Origin: an uncultured beta proteobacterium
GTDB taxonomy: Bacteria > Pseudomonadota > Gammaproteobacteria > Burkholderiales > Rhodocyclaceae
Direction: 5' to 3'
NCBI GenBank assembly: GCA_903886975.1
Contig: CAISOB010000046.1
Coordinates: forward strand, 1-64,000
DNA: 64,000 nucleotides
Shown: positions 50,241 to 59,729 of the stretch, one piece after another
Layout of the letters: every line of letters begins with the position of its first letter
How positions within the stretch are numbered: the first letter of the stretch is position 1
Program-made: the position numbers and the translations under genes
The notes under the pieces: generated by a model
Databases searched by the model: none
Told to the model about the DNA's origin: nothing
Seen by the model: only the letters and a program-made list of their open reading frames with translations

Positions 50241-50744
50241 TCAGTCGAAGTAGCTGCGCGCCGTCTCGAAACGCTGGCTGAAGTAAGCGTTGCCCATCTG
50301 CTCGATGCGCACGCGTCCTTTGCTCGACGGCGCATGCACAAAACGGTCGTCGCCGATATAGACGCCGACGTGCGAGAACGGTGCCCCGCGCGTATTGAAG
50401 AAGACCAGGTCGCCCGGACGCAGGCTGCCGCGCGCGATGGCGTGACCTTGGCGAGCCATGTCGGCGGCGCTGCCGACAAGCTTCACGCCGGCGGCCTTGT
50501 TGTAGATGTAGGAGACCATGCCGCTGCAATCGAGACCGGCCTCCGGATTCTTGCCGCCGAAGCGATAGCCGGTATCGATCAGACCGAGCGCGAAGAGCAC
50601 GATCTCACGCCCCTTGTCGCTCGCTTCGGCCCGCGCTGGCGGCGCCGCCGGCGCTAGCACGGGCACCGGCGGTGGCGCGCTGGCGCAGGCCGACAGCAGA
50701 AGCGCAAGCCCGCACCAATAGCCCTTGAGAAATCGCATTCGCAT
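50241..50744 (-). CDS. NlpC/P60-family lipoprotein endopeptidase
   Basis: A 167-residue peptidoglycan endopeptidase of the NlpC/P60 family, cutting between D-Glu and meso-diaminopimelate. The lipobox LLSAC (about residue 18-20) predicts an outer-membrane lipoprotein. After a Pro/Ala-rich linker the catalytic Cys is in LDCSGMVSY, the His in FSHVGVYIG, and the third polar residue in RFVHAP. Size and layout match small Spr/NlpC-like proteins. Two ATGs lie close together; the first is used. No strong ribosome site is seen. Confidence 0.9.
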   Translation of the reverse strand: MRMRFLKGYWCGLALLLSACASAPPPVPVLAPAAPPARAEASDKGREIVLFALGLIDTGYRFGGKNPEAGLDCSGMVSYIYNKAAGVKLVGSAADMARQGHAIARGSLRPGDLVFFNTRGAPFSHVGVYIGDDRFVHAPSSKGRVRIEQMGNAYFSQRFETARSYFD

Positions 50745-50829
50745 GCCGCGCAGTATAGGGCGAGACCCGGCGGAAGCGAACGCGTTCGCCAGACCCACCG
50801 GGCCACGCCCGATCAGACAGGAACGGCGG

Positions 50830-51720
50830 TTAGACGCCGTTCTGCTTGAACCAGGCGAGCAATCGCTTCCAGCCGTCTTCGGCTTCCTGCTTGCGGTAAC
50901 TCGGCCGGTAATCGGCGTTGAAGGCGTGTGGCGCGTCTTCGTAGACGTGGATGGTCGAGGCCGTGCTCGCGGCGTTGCCCGACGCGGCGAGCGCCGCGCG
51001 CATCTGGTCGACGGTGGCCAGCGGGATGCCTTGGTCCTGCCCGCCATAAAGACCGAGCACCGGCCCGTGCAGTTGGGCGGCGATGTCGATCGGATTCTTC
51101 GGAGTCATGTCGTTCGCCGGGCCGGCGATTCGGCCATACCACGCCACGCCGGCCTTGACCTGCGGGTTGTGCGCGTCATACAGCCAAGTGATGCGTCCGC
51201 CCCAGCAGAAGCCGGTGATGCCGAGCCGCGCGACATCACCGCCATTGCGCGTCGCCCAGGCGACGCAGGCGTCGAGATCGCCCATGACCTGCGCGTCGGA
51301 CACCTTGCTGACGACCTTGTCGAGCAGGTCCTGGATATTCGCATATTGCCTCGGGTCGCCCTGGCGCGCGTAAAGCTCGGGGGCGATGGCCTGATAGCCG
51401 ACCTTGGCCAGGCGCCGGCAAATGTCCTTGATGTGCTCGTGCACGCCGAAGACTTCCTGCACGACGAGGATGACCGGGAAATTGGCGCCGCCAGCCGGCT
51501 GCGCGCGATACGCCGGCATGTCGCCGCCGGCGGCCGGCACTTTGATCTCGCCCGCGGTCAGGCCGTTGCTGTCGGTGGTGATCACGGTCTGCGCCGTGAC
51601 CGGCTGCACGGCGAGCGCGAAACCCGCGCCGAGCGCGCCGACGATGAAGCCGCGGCGCGTGAACGGGATCGCTGGAAGCAAGCTATCAAAATCGCCGCTG
51701 GTGACAATGCTTCGGGTCAT
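50830..51720 (-). CDS. Exported dienelactone hydrolase family protein
   Basis: A 296-residue dienelactone-hydrolase-like alpha/beta enzyme. A twin-arginine signal ([13 protein letters not shown], about residues 21-45) suggests folded export to the periplasm. The nucleophile Cys is in GFCWGGR, the Asp in YGGQDQGIP, and the His in DAPHAFNAD, so the Cys-His-Asp triad is complete. CAGGAG stands seven bases before the ATG. No chlorocatechol genes surround it, so a general hydrolase role is likelier than the classical pathway. Confidence 0.9.
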   Translation of the reverse strand: MTRSIVTSGDFDSLLPAIPFTRRGFIVGALGAGFALAVQPVTAQTVITTDSNGLTAGEIKVPAAGGDMPAYRAQPAGGANFPVILVVQEVFGVHEHIKDICRRLAKVGYQAIAPELYARQGDPRQYANIQDLLDKVVSKVSDAQVMGDLDACVAWATRNGGDVARLGITGFCWGGRITWLYDAHNPQVKAGVAWYGRIAGPANDMTPKNPIDIAAQLHGPVLGLYGGQDQGIPLATVDQMRAALAASGNAASTASTIHVYEDAPHAFNADYRPSYRKQEAEDGWKRLLAWFKQNGV

Positions 51721-51814
51721 GTTCTTCTCCTGAGTTTGGGATGGGGCGCCGCACAACGCATCCCATAGACATGGGCCCGCGCAATGAATTCCCTTGCCGG
51801 CCAAATTGCTGCGC

Positions 51815-52954
51815 TTAGGCCAGACAGACGCGGTTGCGCCCTTGCTGTTTCGCGCAATAGAGCGCCGCGTCGGCGGCAGCCACTGCGTCGCTCGATACCG
51901 ATTGCCGGTCGGGCAGCACCGACACCACGCCGATGCTCACGGTCACGTGATCGGCGATGCTCGATGTCGAGTGCGGAATATTGAGTTCCGACACCGCCTC
52001 GCAGATCCCGAGCGCCACCTTGTGGGCGCCCGGCGTCGACGTATTCGGCAGAACCACGACAAACTCCTCGCCGCCATAGCGCGCGAGCAGGTCGACGGCC
52101 CGCACCATCTTGCTCCCGGCCGCTTTAGCGATCGCCTGCAGGCAGGCATCGCCGGCCAGGTGTCCGTACTGGTCGTTGTAGTTCTTGAAGAAATCGACGT
52201 CGATCATCAACAGTCCGATCGGCGATTGCTCGCGCACGCCGCGATTCCATTCGTCATTCAGCCGAGCGTCAAAGCAATTGCGGTTGGCGATGCCGAGCAG
52301 GCCGTCGGTTTGCGAATAGACTTCGAGCTTCTGGTTGGCGACGAGCAGCGCCTCGTTGGCGTGTTGCAGTTCGATGGTTCGCGCCGCGACCCGCTTTTCA
52401 AGGAAGCGGTTCGCCGACATCAGTTCGAGGCTCAGGCGCGAAACCACGTGATAGGTATTGCGCAGGGCCTTGATCATCGCGTCAGCGCTCTTGTCGATCG
52501 GCCGCAACCGTTCGATCTCGAAGGCCTGTTGCGCCGTTTCGCCGCCCTTGATCAACGCCAATTGCCGGGCCAGCGATTGATCGACGCCGAGAACGTGCAG
52601 GCAGAGCCAAGCCGTAAGGAAGGACAGAAAGACTTCGGCCGGGTTGGAGAGCGCCGCCCTGGCACTCCACATCGCCCGCACCTGCTCGGAAAATTCGTCG
52701 TGCAGCTTGAGATGGAGAGCGACGTGCCGCTGATCGACGCCTTCGCGCTGCATCAGCGTTTCCTCGACCGAAAAATGATATTTCGTGTAATCCATCAACT
52801 GCGAAAACGCGAGCTGAACGGCCGCTTCGCTCGACCATTCGCCTTCGGTCAGCGATTCGCTCAGCTTGTTGAACAGATTGACCAGCGCATGATGCTGTTC
52901 ATCGACCATGCCGATGCCGGTATAGAACTCCTCGCCCCAAACGAAGGTCTGCAT
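51815..52954 (-). CDS. Hemerythrin-domain diguanylate cyclase
   Basis: A 379-residue cytoplasmic protein. Residues 1-130 are a bacteriohemerythrin domain with all seven di-iron ligands: His21, His60, Glu64, His81, His85, His120 and Asp125. A helical linker (about 150-210) leads to a GGDEF domain with the active-site GGEEF at 294-298 and an inhibitory RxxD site (Arg285-Asp288). It should make c-di-GMP from GTP under control of oxygen or redox at the di-iron site, as shown for the Vibrio cholerae Bhr-DGC. It lies 30 bases behind the chemoreceptor gene. Confidence 0.93.
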   Translation of the reverse strand: MQTFVWGEEFYTGIGMVDEQHHALVNLFNKLSESLTEGEWSSEAAVQLAFSQLMDYTKYHFSVEETLMQREGVDQRHVALHLKLHDEFSEQVRAMWSARAALSNPAEVFLSFLTAWLCLHVLGVDQSLARQLALIKGGETAQQAFEIERLRPIDKSADAMIKALRNTYHVVSRLSLELMSANRFLEKRVAARTIELQHANEALLVANQKLEVYSQTDGLLGIANRNCFDARLNDEWNRGVREQSPIGLLMIDVDFFKNYNDQYGHLAGDACLQAIAKAAGSKMVRAVDLLARYGGEEFVVVLPNTSTPGAHKVALGICEAVSELNIPHSTSSIADHVTVSIGVVSVLPDRQSVSSDAVAAADAALYCAKQQGRNRVCLA

Positions 52955-52984
52955 GCTTTGGCTTCGTCCGGTGCGCGGCCTGGC

Positions 52985-54607
52985 TCAGCGCAAGAAGCGA
53001 AAATAGGCGATCAACTGCCGCAACTGTGCAGTACCTTCTTTCACCCGGCCGGCCTTTTCCGTGACCGATGAAATTGCGGCGCTCGTCCGCTCGATGCCGC
53101 CGACGATGCCGTCGACCTGGTTGGCGATCTCGTCACCGGCCGCCGATTGCTCGCGCGTTCCATCGGCAATATGCCGTGATATCGACACCACCTTCTTGCC
53201 GTGCTCGGCCACCGTGTCGAGTCCGCCGTGCGCCGAATTCATCGCCGTGCCAGTCGTCGCTACGTGTTCCTCGGCCGACTGCATGCTGCTCACGGCGACT
53301 TGCGTGACGCGCTGTATCTCGGCCACGCTGGCGGCGATTTCCACTGTTTGCTTGCTCGACTTCTCGGCCAGTTTCCTGACTTCGTCGGCAACCACGGCGA
53401 AGCCGCGGCCCGCCTCGCCGGCGCGCGCCGCCTCGATAGCCGCGTTGAGCGCCAGCAGATTGGTCTGCTCGGCGATGCCGCGGATAACCTGGCTGACGCG
53501 ATCGATCGCCAGAATCGAGCGCGACAGATCGGCCATCGTCTGACCGGCGCCATGCACCGTGTTGACCACATTCGTCGTCGCCGCCTGGCTGTCCGCCATG
53601 CTCGAAGAGGCCTGCGCGAGCAGAGTATGCGACGCTTCGATGGCCGCCACCGACTGCTGCGCGCTGTCGGCGATCTCGTTGACCGAAGCGATCAGCTGTT
53701 CGACCGCCGCCGCGATGCGATTGACGGCTTCGGACTGCGACCCGGTGACCGCGCGCGTCTGGTCCATCTCGACATTCAGCGCCTCGGCATCTTTTCCCAT
53801 CAGTTCCGCGGCTTCGGAAAACTCGGCCATCATCGCCCGCAGATGGGTCTGCATGGTCAGCAGCGCATTGTTGAGCTTGCCCAGTTCGTCTTCGCGCGTC
53901 AGGGGGATCTCGTCAGTCAGCTCGCCCTGGGCGATATTTTCGATTCGCCCGACAATCCGGCTCATGACCGACAGCATATTGTTCTGGGTCAGCAGCAGCG
54001 CGACGCAGGCGGCGAGACCGGCGACGCCGCATGTCGGCAGCAGCCAGGCCGCCATGGGCGGCGATATGCCGAGAGCGGCCGGGAATTGGTCGACGATGCC
54101 GCCGATGATCTGCACGCCGAGCATGAAGAACACCAAGCCGTTGAGCTTGGCTTTGAGCGAAATGCGCTTGAGCAAGGCCGTCTTGGGAAGCGAAGCCGTA
54201 CCCGCTTTCAGGCTTGCGTAAAAGGCCTCGGCTTCGGCGATCTGCTGCCGCGCCGGCTCGGTGCGCACCGACATGTAGCCGATGATGGCGTTATTCTTCA
54301 TGACCGGAACGACGAGCGCGTCAACCCAATAGAAATCGCCGCTCTTGCAACGGTTCTTGACGATGCCGCGCCACGGGCGTCCCTCCTTGATGGTTTCCCA
54401 CAGCCAGGCGAAAGCCCCGGGCAGCATGTCCGGGTGGCGAACGATATTGTGGTTCTTGCCGATCAGCTCGTCGCGCGAGAACCCGCTGACCGCAACGAAG
54501 GTCTCGTTGACGTAGGTGATGATGCCCTTGAGATCGGTGCGTGAAACGATGTACCGTCCCTTCGGGAAAACAACTTCGGTCTGCGTCACCGGCAAATTGT
54601 TCTTCAA
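52985..54607 (-). CDS. PAS-domain methyl-accepting chemotaxis protein (Aer-like)
   Basis: A 540-residue chemoreceptor. An N-terminal PAS domain (about 15-120) includes [21 protein letters not shown] and [14 protein letters not shown], the Aer-type start. Two hydrophobic segments near 155-205 form the membrane hairpin, followed by HAMP (about 205-260) and the long signalling domain with the conserved tip [21 protein letters not shown]. With no periplasmic sensor, it probably senses redox or oxygen inside the cell. The start is TTG, supported by AAGGA eight bases upstream; no in-frame ATG is near. It probably shares a transcript with the cyclase gene. Confidence 0.92.
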   Translation of the reverse strand: MKNNLPVTQTEVVFPKGRYIVSRTDLKGIITYVNETFVAVSGFSRDELIGKNHNIVRHPDMLPGAFAWLWETIKEGRPWRGIVKNRCKSGDFYWVDALVVPVMKNNAIIGYMSVRTEPARQQIAEAEAFYASLKAGTASLPKTALLKRISLKAKLNGLVFFMLGVQIIGGIVDQFPAALGISPPMAAWLLPTCGVAGLAACVALLLTQNNMLSVMSRIVGRIENIAQGELTDEIPLTREDELGKLNNALLTMQTHLRAMMAEFSEAAELMGKDAEALNVEMDQTRAVTGSQSEAVNRIAAAVEQLIASVNEIADSAQQSVAAIEASHTLLAQASSSMADSQAATTNVVNTVHGAGQTMADLSRSILAIDRVSQVIRGIAEQTNLLALNAAIEAARAGEAGRGFAVVADEVRKLAEKSSKQTVEIAASVAEIQRVTQVAVSSMQSAEEHVATTGTAMNSAHGGLDTVAEHGKKVVSISRHIADGTREQSAAGDEIANQVDGIVGGIERTSAAISSVTEKAGRVKEGTAQLRQLIAYFRFLR

Positions 54608-54729
54608 TCGTCCATTCCTTTCGTCTCAGGCGCTTGCCCGGGTCAAAAAGCGCTTCCTACGAAGCCATCATACCTGCAAACTGGCGCCCGGACGCGAAAC
54701 CGCGTTACCGCCCAGGCGCCCTCGCCGCC

Positions 54730-56184
54730 CTACATCAACACGATGTCGTATTGCTCCTGGACATAGCTCGGTTCGGCCTGCAGCGAGATCGGTTTGCCGA
54801 TGAAATCCGAGAGCATGGCGAGGCCCTGCGATTCCTCGTCGAGGAAGACGTCGATGACCGAAACGCTGCCGAGCACGCGAAACTCGCGGGCGTTGAACTG
54901 TCTGGCTTCGCGCAACAACTCGCGCAGGATTTCGTAGCACACGGTGCGCGCCGTCTTGACTTCGCCGCGGCCGCCGCAGGTCGGGCATTCTTCGCAGAGC
55001 ACGTGCGCCAGCGATTCGCGCGTCCGCTTGCGCGTCATTTCAACGAGGCCGAGCGCGGTGAAGCCATTGACCGTCAGCCGCGTGTGATCGCGCGAGAGCG
55101 CTTTGTTGAATTCGGCGAGCACGGCGGCCTTGTGCTCCTCGTTGTCCATGTCGATGAAATCGGTGATGATGATGCCGCCGAGATTGCGCAGGCGCAGCTG
55201 GCGGGCGATCGTTTGCGCCGCTTCGAGATTGGTCTTGAACACCGTGTCGTCGAAGTTGCGTACGCCGACGAAACCGCCGGTATTGACGTCTATCGTCGTC
55301 ATCGCTTCGGTCTGGTCGATGATCAGGTAGCCGCCGGATTTCAAATCGACGCGGCGCGCCAGCGCTTTCAGGATCTCGTCTTCGACGCCGTGCAGGTCGA
55401 ACAGCGGCCGGTCGCCGACGTAGTGGTCGAGCAGCGGCGCGACGGTCGGCGTGTACTCGGCGGCGAAAGCCGTGAGCTTCTGAAAATTCTCGCGCGAGTC
55501 GATGACGATGCGCGCCGTTTCGGGATTGACGAAATCGCGCAGCACGCGCTGGCCGAGCGACAATTCCTGATAAAGCAGTCCGGGCGGTGCCAGTGTCTTG
55601 GCTTGCGCCTGGATGTCGTGCCAGATCTTGCGCAGATAGGTGATGTCGTTGGCCAGCTCTTCTTCGGTCGCGCTCTCGGCCATGGTGCGCACGATGAAGC
55701 CACCCGGCTCGTCGGCCGGCACGAGACGTGTGATCATGGCGCGCAGCGCTTCGCGCTCGGATTCGTTCTCGATCCGTTGCGATATGCCGATGTGCTTTTC
55801 CTGCGGCAGATAGACGAGCATCCGGCCGGCCACCGACATCTGCGTCGACAGGCGCGCACCCTTGCTGCCGATCGGGTCCTTGATGACCTGGACGACGACG
55901 CTCTGGCCCTCGAACAGGATGCGCTCGATCGGCCGCACCGGGTCGCCGTTGTGGCGCGGCTCCCAGATGTCGGCGACGTGCAGGAAAGCGGTGCGCTCGA
56001 GGCCGACCTCGACGAAGGCCGATTGCATGCCGGGCAGGATGCGCACCACGCGTCCGACATAGATATTGCCGACCAGGCCGCGGCTCGCGGTACGCTCGAT
56101 GTGCAGTTCCTGCACCGCGCCCTGATACATCACCGCAACGCGCGTCTCCTGCGGTGTAAAGTTGATCAGGATATCTTCGGACAT
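54730..56184 (-). CDS. rng: Ribonuclease G
   Basis: A 484-residue RNase G of the RNase E/G family, which cuts single-stranded RNA and matures the 16S rRNA 5' end. The N-terminal S1 domain holds GNIYVGRVVRILPGMQSAFV. The catalytic DNase I-like domain carries MTTIDVNTGGFVG and IITDFIDMD with the metal-binding Asp residues, and the zinc link is CEECPTCGGRG. There is no C-terminal scaffold as in RNase E. Start 56184 gives MSEDILINFTPQETRVA, as in other RNase G proteins. It is separated from maf by three unrelated genes. Confidence 0.95.
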   Translation of the reverse strand: MSEDILINFTPQETRVAVMYQGAVQELHIERTASRGLVGNIYVGRVVRILPGMQSAFVEVGLERTAFLHVADIWEPRHNGDPVRPIERILFEGQSVVVQVIKDPIGSKGARLSTQMSVAGRMLVYLPQEKHIGISQRIENESEREALRAMITRLVPADEPGGFIVRTMAESATEEELANDITYLRKIWHDIQAQAKTLAPPGLLYQELSLGQRVLRDFVNPETARIVIDSRENFQKLTAFAAEYTPTVAPLLDHYVGDRPLFDLHGVEDEILKALARRVDLKSGGYLIIDQTEAMTTIDVNTGGFVGVRNFDDTVFKTNLEAAQTIARQLRLRNLGGIIITDFIDMDNEEHKAAVLAEFNKALSRDHTRLTVNGFTALGLVEMTRKRTRESLAHVLCEECPTCGGRGEVKTARTVCYEILRELLREARQFNAREFRVLGSVSVIDVFLDEESQGLAMLSDFIGKPISLQAEPSYVQEQYDIVLM

Positions 56185-56258
56185 GGGAAGGGAATCCGGC
56201 AATTGCAGGTTAAAATTCGATTCACCGCATTCTACCCTTTCCGGCTGCCGAAACCCCG

Positions 56259-57533
56259 ATGTATGCTGCATCTGCCTTGTCTCCGCCTGAACTGCTCTCG
56301 CCCGCCGGCTCGCCGGCCATGATGCGAACAGCATACTCCTTCGGGGCCGACGCCGTCTACGCCGGACAGCCGCGCTATAGCCTGCGCGTGCGCAAGAATG
56401 AATTTGGCAAGCTCGAAACCTTGGCCGCCGCGATCGCCGAGGCGCACGCCGGCGGCAAGCGCTTCTATGTGGTGAGCAATCTGCTGCCGCACAACGCCAA
56501 GGTGAAGAGCTACCGTGCCGATATGGCGCCGGTCGTCGCCCTCGCGCCTGACGCGCTGATCATGGCCGACCCCGGACTGATCGCTCTGGTGCGCGAGACC
56601 TGGCCGGAAATGCCCGTGCACCTCTCGGTGCAGGCCAACACCGTCAATTTTGCCGCCGTGCGCTTCTGGCAGAGCCTCGGCGTCACGCGCATCATTCTCT
56701 CGCGCGAACTGTCGCTCGCCGAGATCGCCGAGATCCGCCAGGAATGCCCGGATGTCGAACTCGAAGTCTTCGTGCACGGCGCGCTGTGCATCGCCTACTC
56801 GGGCCGCTGCCTGCTTTCGGGCTATTTCAACCATCGCGATGCGAACCAGGGAAGCTGCACCAACTCCTGCCGCTGGGAGTACAAGCTCAAGGCTGCGGAG
56901 GCCGCGAGCGGCGCTTGGGAGCTCGAGGAAAAGGAGCGCCCCGGCGAACTGATGCCGATCGAGGAAGACGAGCACGGCACCTACATCATGAATTCGAAAG
57001 ACCTGCGCGCCGTCGAGCATGTGCAGCGCCTGGTCGAAATCGGCGTCGATGCGCTCAAGATCGAAGGCCGCACCAAGTCGACCTATTACGTGGCGCGCAC
57101 CGCGCAGGTCTATCGCCACGCCATCGACGATGCGCGCGCCGGCCGGCCTTTTGACCCCAGCCTGCTCGGCGAACTTGAAGGGCTCGCCAATCGCGGCTAC
57201 ACCGACGGCTTCTATCAGCGGCATCATGATCACGAAATGCAGAATTACCTGCGCGGCCAATCCGAGTCCGGCCGCAGTCTCTACGTCGGCGACGTAATCG
57301 CCTGGGACGCGGCGCGCGGACTCGCCGAAATCGAAGTGAAGAACCGCTTCGCCGTCGGCGACCGCATCGAAGTCATCCACCCCTCGGGTAATTTCGAGGT
57401 GACCCTGGCGCGCATCGAGAACGCCGACGGTGCGGCGCTCGCGGTCGCACCGGGCAACGGCCACCGCGTCTGGATTCCGCTCCCCGGGCCGCTGCCAGGC
57501 GCGATACTGGCGCGCTTTGTGCGCGGCGATTGA
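56259..57533 (+). CDS. trhP: tRNA 5-hydroxyuridine synthesis protein TrhP (YegQ, U32 peptidase family)
   Basis: A 424-residue U32 family protein. TrhP makes 5-hydroxyuridine at tRNA position 34, with prephenate-linked chemistry and a probable iron-sulfur cluster. The match to E. coli YegQ runs through the whole chain: ELLSPAGS, DAVYAGQPRYSLRVR, LSVQANTVNF, the Cys-rich LCIAYSGRCLLSGYFNHRD and SCTNSCRWEY (four conserved Cys), EDEHGTYIMNSKDLRA and the C-terminal beta domain. It is divergent from rng across 74 bases. Confidence 0.94.
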   Translation: MYAASALSPPELLSPAGSPAMMRTAYSFGADAVYAGQPRYSLRVRKNEFGKLETLAAAIAEAHAGGKRFYVVSNLLPHNAKVKSYRADMAPVVALAPDALIMADPGLIALVRETWPEMPVHLSVQANTVNFAAVRFWQSLGVTRIILSRELSLAEIAEIRQECPDVELEVFVHGALCIAYSGRCLLSGYFNHRDANQGSCTNSCRWEYKLKAAEAASGAWELEEKERPGELMPIEEDEHGTYIMNSKDLRAVEHVQRLVEIGVDALKIEGRTKSTYYVARTAQVYRHAIDDARAGRPFDPSLLGELEGLANRGYTDGFYQRHHDHEMQNYLRGQSESGRSLYVGDVIAWDAARGLAEIEVKNRFAVGDRIEVIHPSGNFEVTLARIENADGAALAVAPGNGHRVWIPLPGPLPGAILARFVRGD

Positions 57534-57541
57534 CCCGCGCA

Positions 57542-58627
57542 ATGCCGCATCTTTTCGTCGACATTTCCTCGCACGGTTTCGGCCATCTGGCGCAGGTTGC
57601 GCCGGTGCTGGGCGAACTTGGCAAACGTTTGCCCGACGTGCGCCTGACGCTGCGTAGCGGCCTGCCGCCCGAGAAACTGCGTGCGCGAATCGGCGGCGAT
57701 TTCACCCACCTTGCCGGGCGCAGCGACTTTGGTTTTGTCATGCTCGACGCGCTGCGCATCAATCCCGCGGCGAGCGCGGCGGCCTATCGCGCGCGGCACG
57801 CCGACTGGCCGCGGGCAGTCGCCGACGAGACCCTGCTGCTTGGCGGCCTGCGGCCCGACCTCGTACTCACCGATGTCGCCTATCTGCCGCTTGCCGCGGC
57901 GGCGCATCTCTCGATTCCATCGTTCTCGATGTGCTCGCTCAATTGGGCCGAGATCTTCGCCCATTACTTCGGCGGCGAGGCGTGGGCCGGCAAGATTCAC
58001 GCCGAAATGCTCGCGGCCTACCGCAGCGCCGAATGTTTTCTGCGCCTCACGCCCGGCATGGCCATGGCCGACCTGCCGCGCGCGCGCACCATCGCGCCGG
58101 TCGCGGCGCTCGGCAGGGACTGCCGGGCGGCCTTGCGCGCGCGGCTCGCGTGCGCGCCCATTGAGAAGCTGGTGCTGATCGCTTTCGGCGGCATCGAGCA
58201 GGACTTGCCGCTCGATCGCTGGCCGTGCGACCCGGGCCTGCGCTGGCTGGTCCCCGCCGGCTGGGCAACGGCGCGCGCCGACATGACGGCCATCGAGACC
58301 GTCGCGCTGCCCTTTGCCGATTTACTGCGCAGCGTCGATGCCGTGCTGACCAAACCGGGCTATGGCACTTTCGTCGAAGCGGCGTGCAACGGCACGCCGG
58401 TCATCTATCTGCCGCGCAGCGACGGCTGGCCGGAGCAGGACGACCTGATCGGCTGGCTGAAGGCAAATGCGCGCTGCGGCGAGATCGACGCCGGCGTCCT
58501 GCGCTCGGGAGCGCTGCCGGCGCGGCTCGCCGATCTCTGGCAGCAGAGCGCGAAGCAGCCGCCGAGCCCGGCCGGCGCGGCGCAGGCGGCGGCGCTGATC
58601 GCCGAGCGGCTTAATTGCCGGAATTGA
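57542..58627 (+). CDS. Glycosyltransferase-like protein (GT-B fold, MurG-like C-terminus)
   Basis: A 361-residue protein that starts HLFVDISSHGFGHLAQVAPVL, as GT-B enzymes do, with a Gly-rich loop after the first strand. The C-terminal half has LVLIAFGGIEQ and DAVLTKPGYGTFVEAACNGTPVIYLPR, the nucleotide-sugar-binding type seen in MurG and UDP-glycosyltransferases. There are no membrane segments. The ATG lies eight bases after trhP, so both share a transcript. The end overlaps the PilZ gene tail to tail by 17 bases. Donor and acceptor are unknown. Confidence 0.75.
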   Translation: MPHLFVDISSHGFGHLAQVAPVLGELGKRLPDVRLTLRSGLPPEKLRARIGGDFTHLAGRSDFGFVMLDALRINPAASAAAYRARHADWPRAVADETLLLGGLRPDLVLTDVAYLPLAAAAHLSIPSFSMCSLNWAEIFAHYFGGEAWAGKIHAEMLAAYRSAECFLRLTPGMAMADLPRARTIAPVAALGRDCRAALRARLACAPIEKLVLIAFGGIEQDLPLDRWPCDPGLRWLVPAGWATARADMTAIETVALPFADLLRSVDAVLTKPGYGTFVEAACNGTPVIYLPRSDGWPEQDDLIGWLKANARCGEIDAGVLRSGALPARLADLWQQSAKQPPSPAGAAQAAALIAERLNCRN

Positions 58628-59525
58628 GCAGGCCGGATTTGAGTTCGAGCAGGTCGAGCGCGGCGAATTTCTGCAGCTTCCCGTCCCTGATCTGCCCGTC
58701 GAGATGAATGACGCAGGTCTCGGCCGAGCGGCGAATGACCGTCGCCTTGATCAGGTAGTGGCGCTCGGCCTCGGCGAGTTCGGTTTCGACGATCACCGCG
58801 TCGCCGCGTTGCAGCAAGGGCATCGCCGTGCCTCGTTCGCGCACGCGCATGCGCAACTCGCCCTCGGAGATATCGACGATGGTGCACAGCGCCGAAAACT
58901 TGCCCTGCGGCGAGAACAGCTTGACCGGGCAAAAGATCTTGGTGCGCGTCTTCTTGCGCTGATCGCTGACCGAGAGCGTGAATAGATCGGGCGTCAGCAG
59001 AACCATGTTGGCGTGCGCATACGGCCCGTCGGGCAGATCGACCTGCCGCGCGACCTCGGTGTCCAGAGTCGAAACGCCTCGACCGCCGGCGTTCGAGATC
59101 AGCGAGATGCAGTTGCCCTGTTGGAACTGCCGGCCACGGCCGATCAGCGCCCAGCGCTGATAGTCGAGCTTCATTTCGAGGTCGGAAGTGTCGGGAACGA
59201 GCAGCTGGAATAGCTTGAGCTTGGAGACGTGCGTGCGCGTCGCCGATTCGTTGCTCAGGAAGGCCGTCGGAAAGCCATCGGCGTCACGCTCGATGGCTTC
59301 GCTCGAATAGACGTAATGGCCATTCACGCAGTAGGCGACGATCAGCGTATCGAGGACGATTTCCTGCTTGAACTCGGGGTAATAGCGCAGCTTTTTGCCG
59401 ATCGGAAAGAAATCGATCAGCGTCTTGATTTTGCCGAGATCGATCCTCATCGCCGGAAAGCGCCCCAACGCCGGCTCTTCCCCGCCCGCCGGGCCCGTGG
59501 ACTTGCCAAAGAATGATTTCAGCAT
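58611..59525 (-). CDS. PilZ-domain protein
   Basis: A 304-residue cytoplasmic protein with a C-terminal PilZ domain (about residues 185-290). The c-di-GMP motif RxxxR is intact at Arg190-Arg194. The second motif reads DISEGE (from Asp218), so the final Gly of (D/N)xSxxG is Glu; binding may be weakened. The N-terminal part has no family I recognise. It is a possible effector for the cyclase encoded seven kilobases away, though such links are often not local. Confidence 0.8.
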   Translation of the reverse strand: MLKSFFGKSTGPAGGEEPALGRFPAMRIDLGKIKTLIDFFPIGKKLRYYPEFKQEIVLDTLIVAYCVNGHYVYSSEAIERDADGFPTAFLSNESATRTHVSKLKLFQLLVPDTSDLEMKLDYQRWALIGRGRQFQQGNCISLISNAGGRGVSTLDTEVARQVDLPDGPYAHANMVLLTPDLFTLSVSDQRKKTRTKIFCPVKLFSPQGKFSALCTIVDISEGELRMRVRERGTAMPLLQRGDAVIVETELAEAERHYLIKATVIRRSAETCVIHLDGQIRDGKLQKFAALDLLELKSGLLNSGN

Positions 59526-59621
59526 TTTCCGTCCTGGCGCATTGCGTAATCTTCCCCTACCACGCAGCAGGACTTCGGGATATTTTCGCTTGGGGTAAAG
59601 GCTCGTTTCACGCCGCCAACT

Positions 59622-59729
59622 CTACCGGAAAACGCTGCGCCGTGCCAAGTCATCGTAGACATCGCCCGGCAAGGCGCTGATGCGAACGGCGCAGCCCGGA
59701 ACAGCGAAACATTGTCCGGCCAGCCTCAT
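59622..59729 (-). CDS. Possible 35-residue peptide coupled to maf
   Basis: A frame of 35 codons starts with an ATG that overlaps the maf stop as ATGA, a layout typical of translational coupling. The product has two cysteines and a segment LPGDVYDDLARRS. No ribosome site, family or homolog is known to me. It fills half of the 200-base gap between maf and the PilZ gene. It may be chance. Confidence 0.25.
   Translation of the reverse strand: MRLAGQCFAVPGCAVRISALPGDVYDDLARRSVFR

Noticed and set aside
54541..56322. A 593-codon plus-strand frame opposite rng
   Set aside because: Antisense shadow of a conserved gene in GC-rich DNA; composition lacks protein-like hydrophobic patterning.
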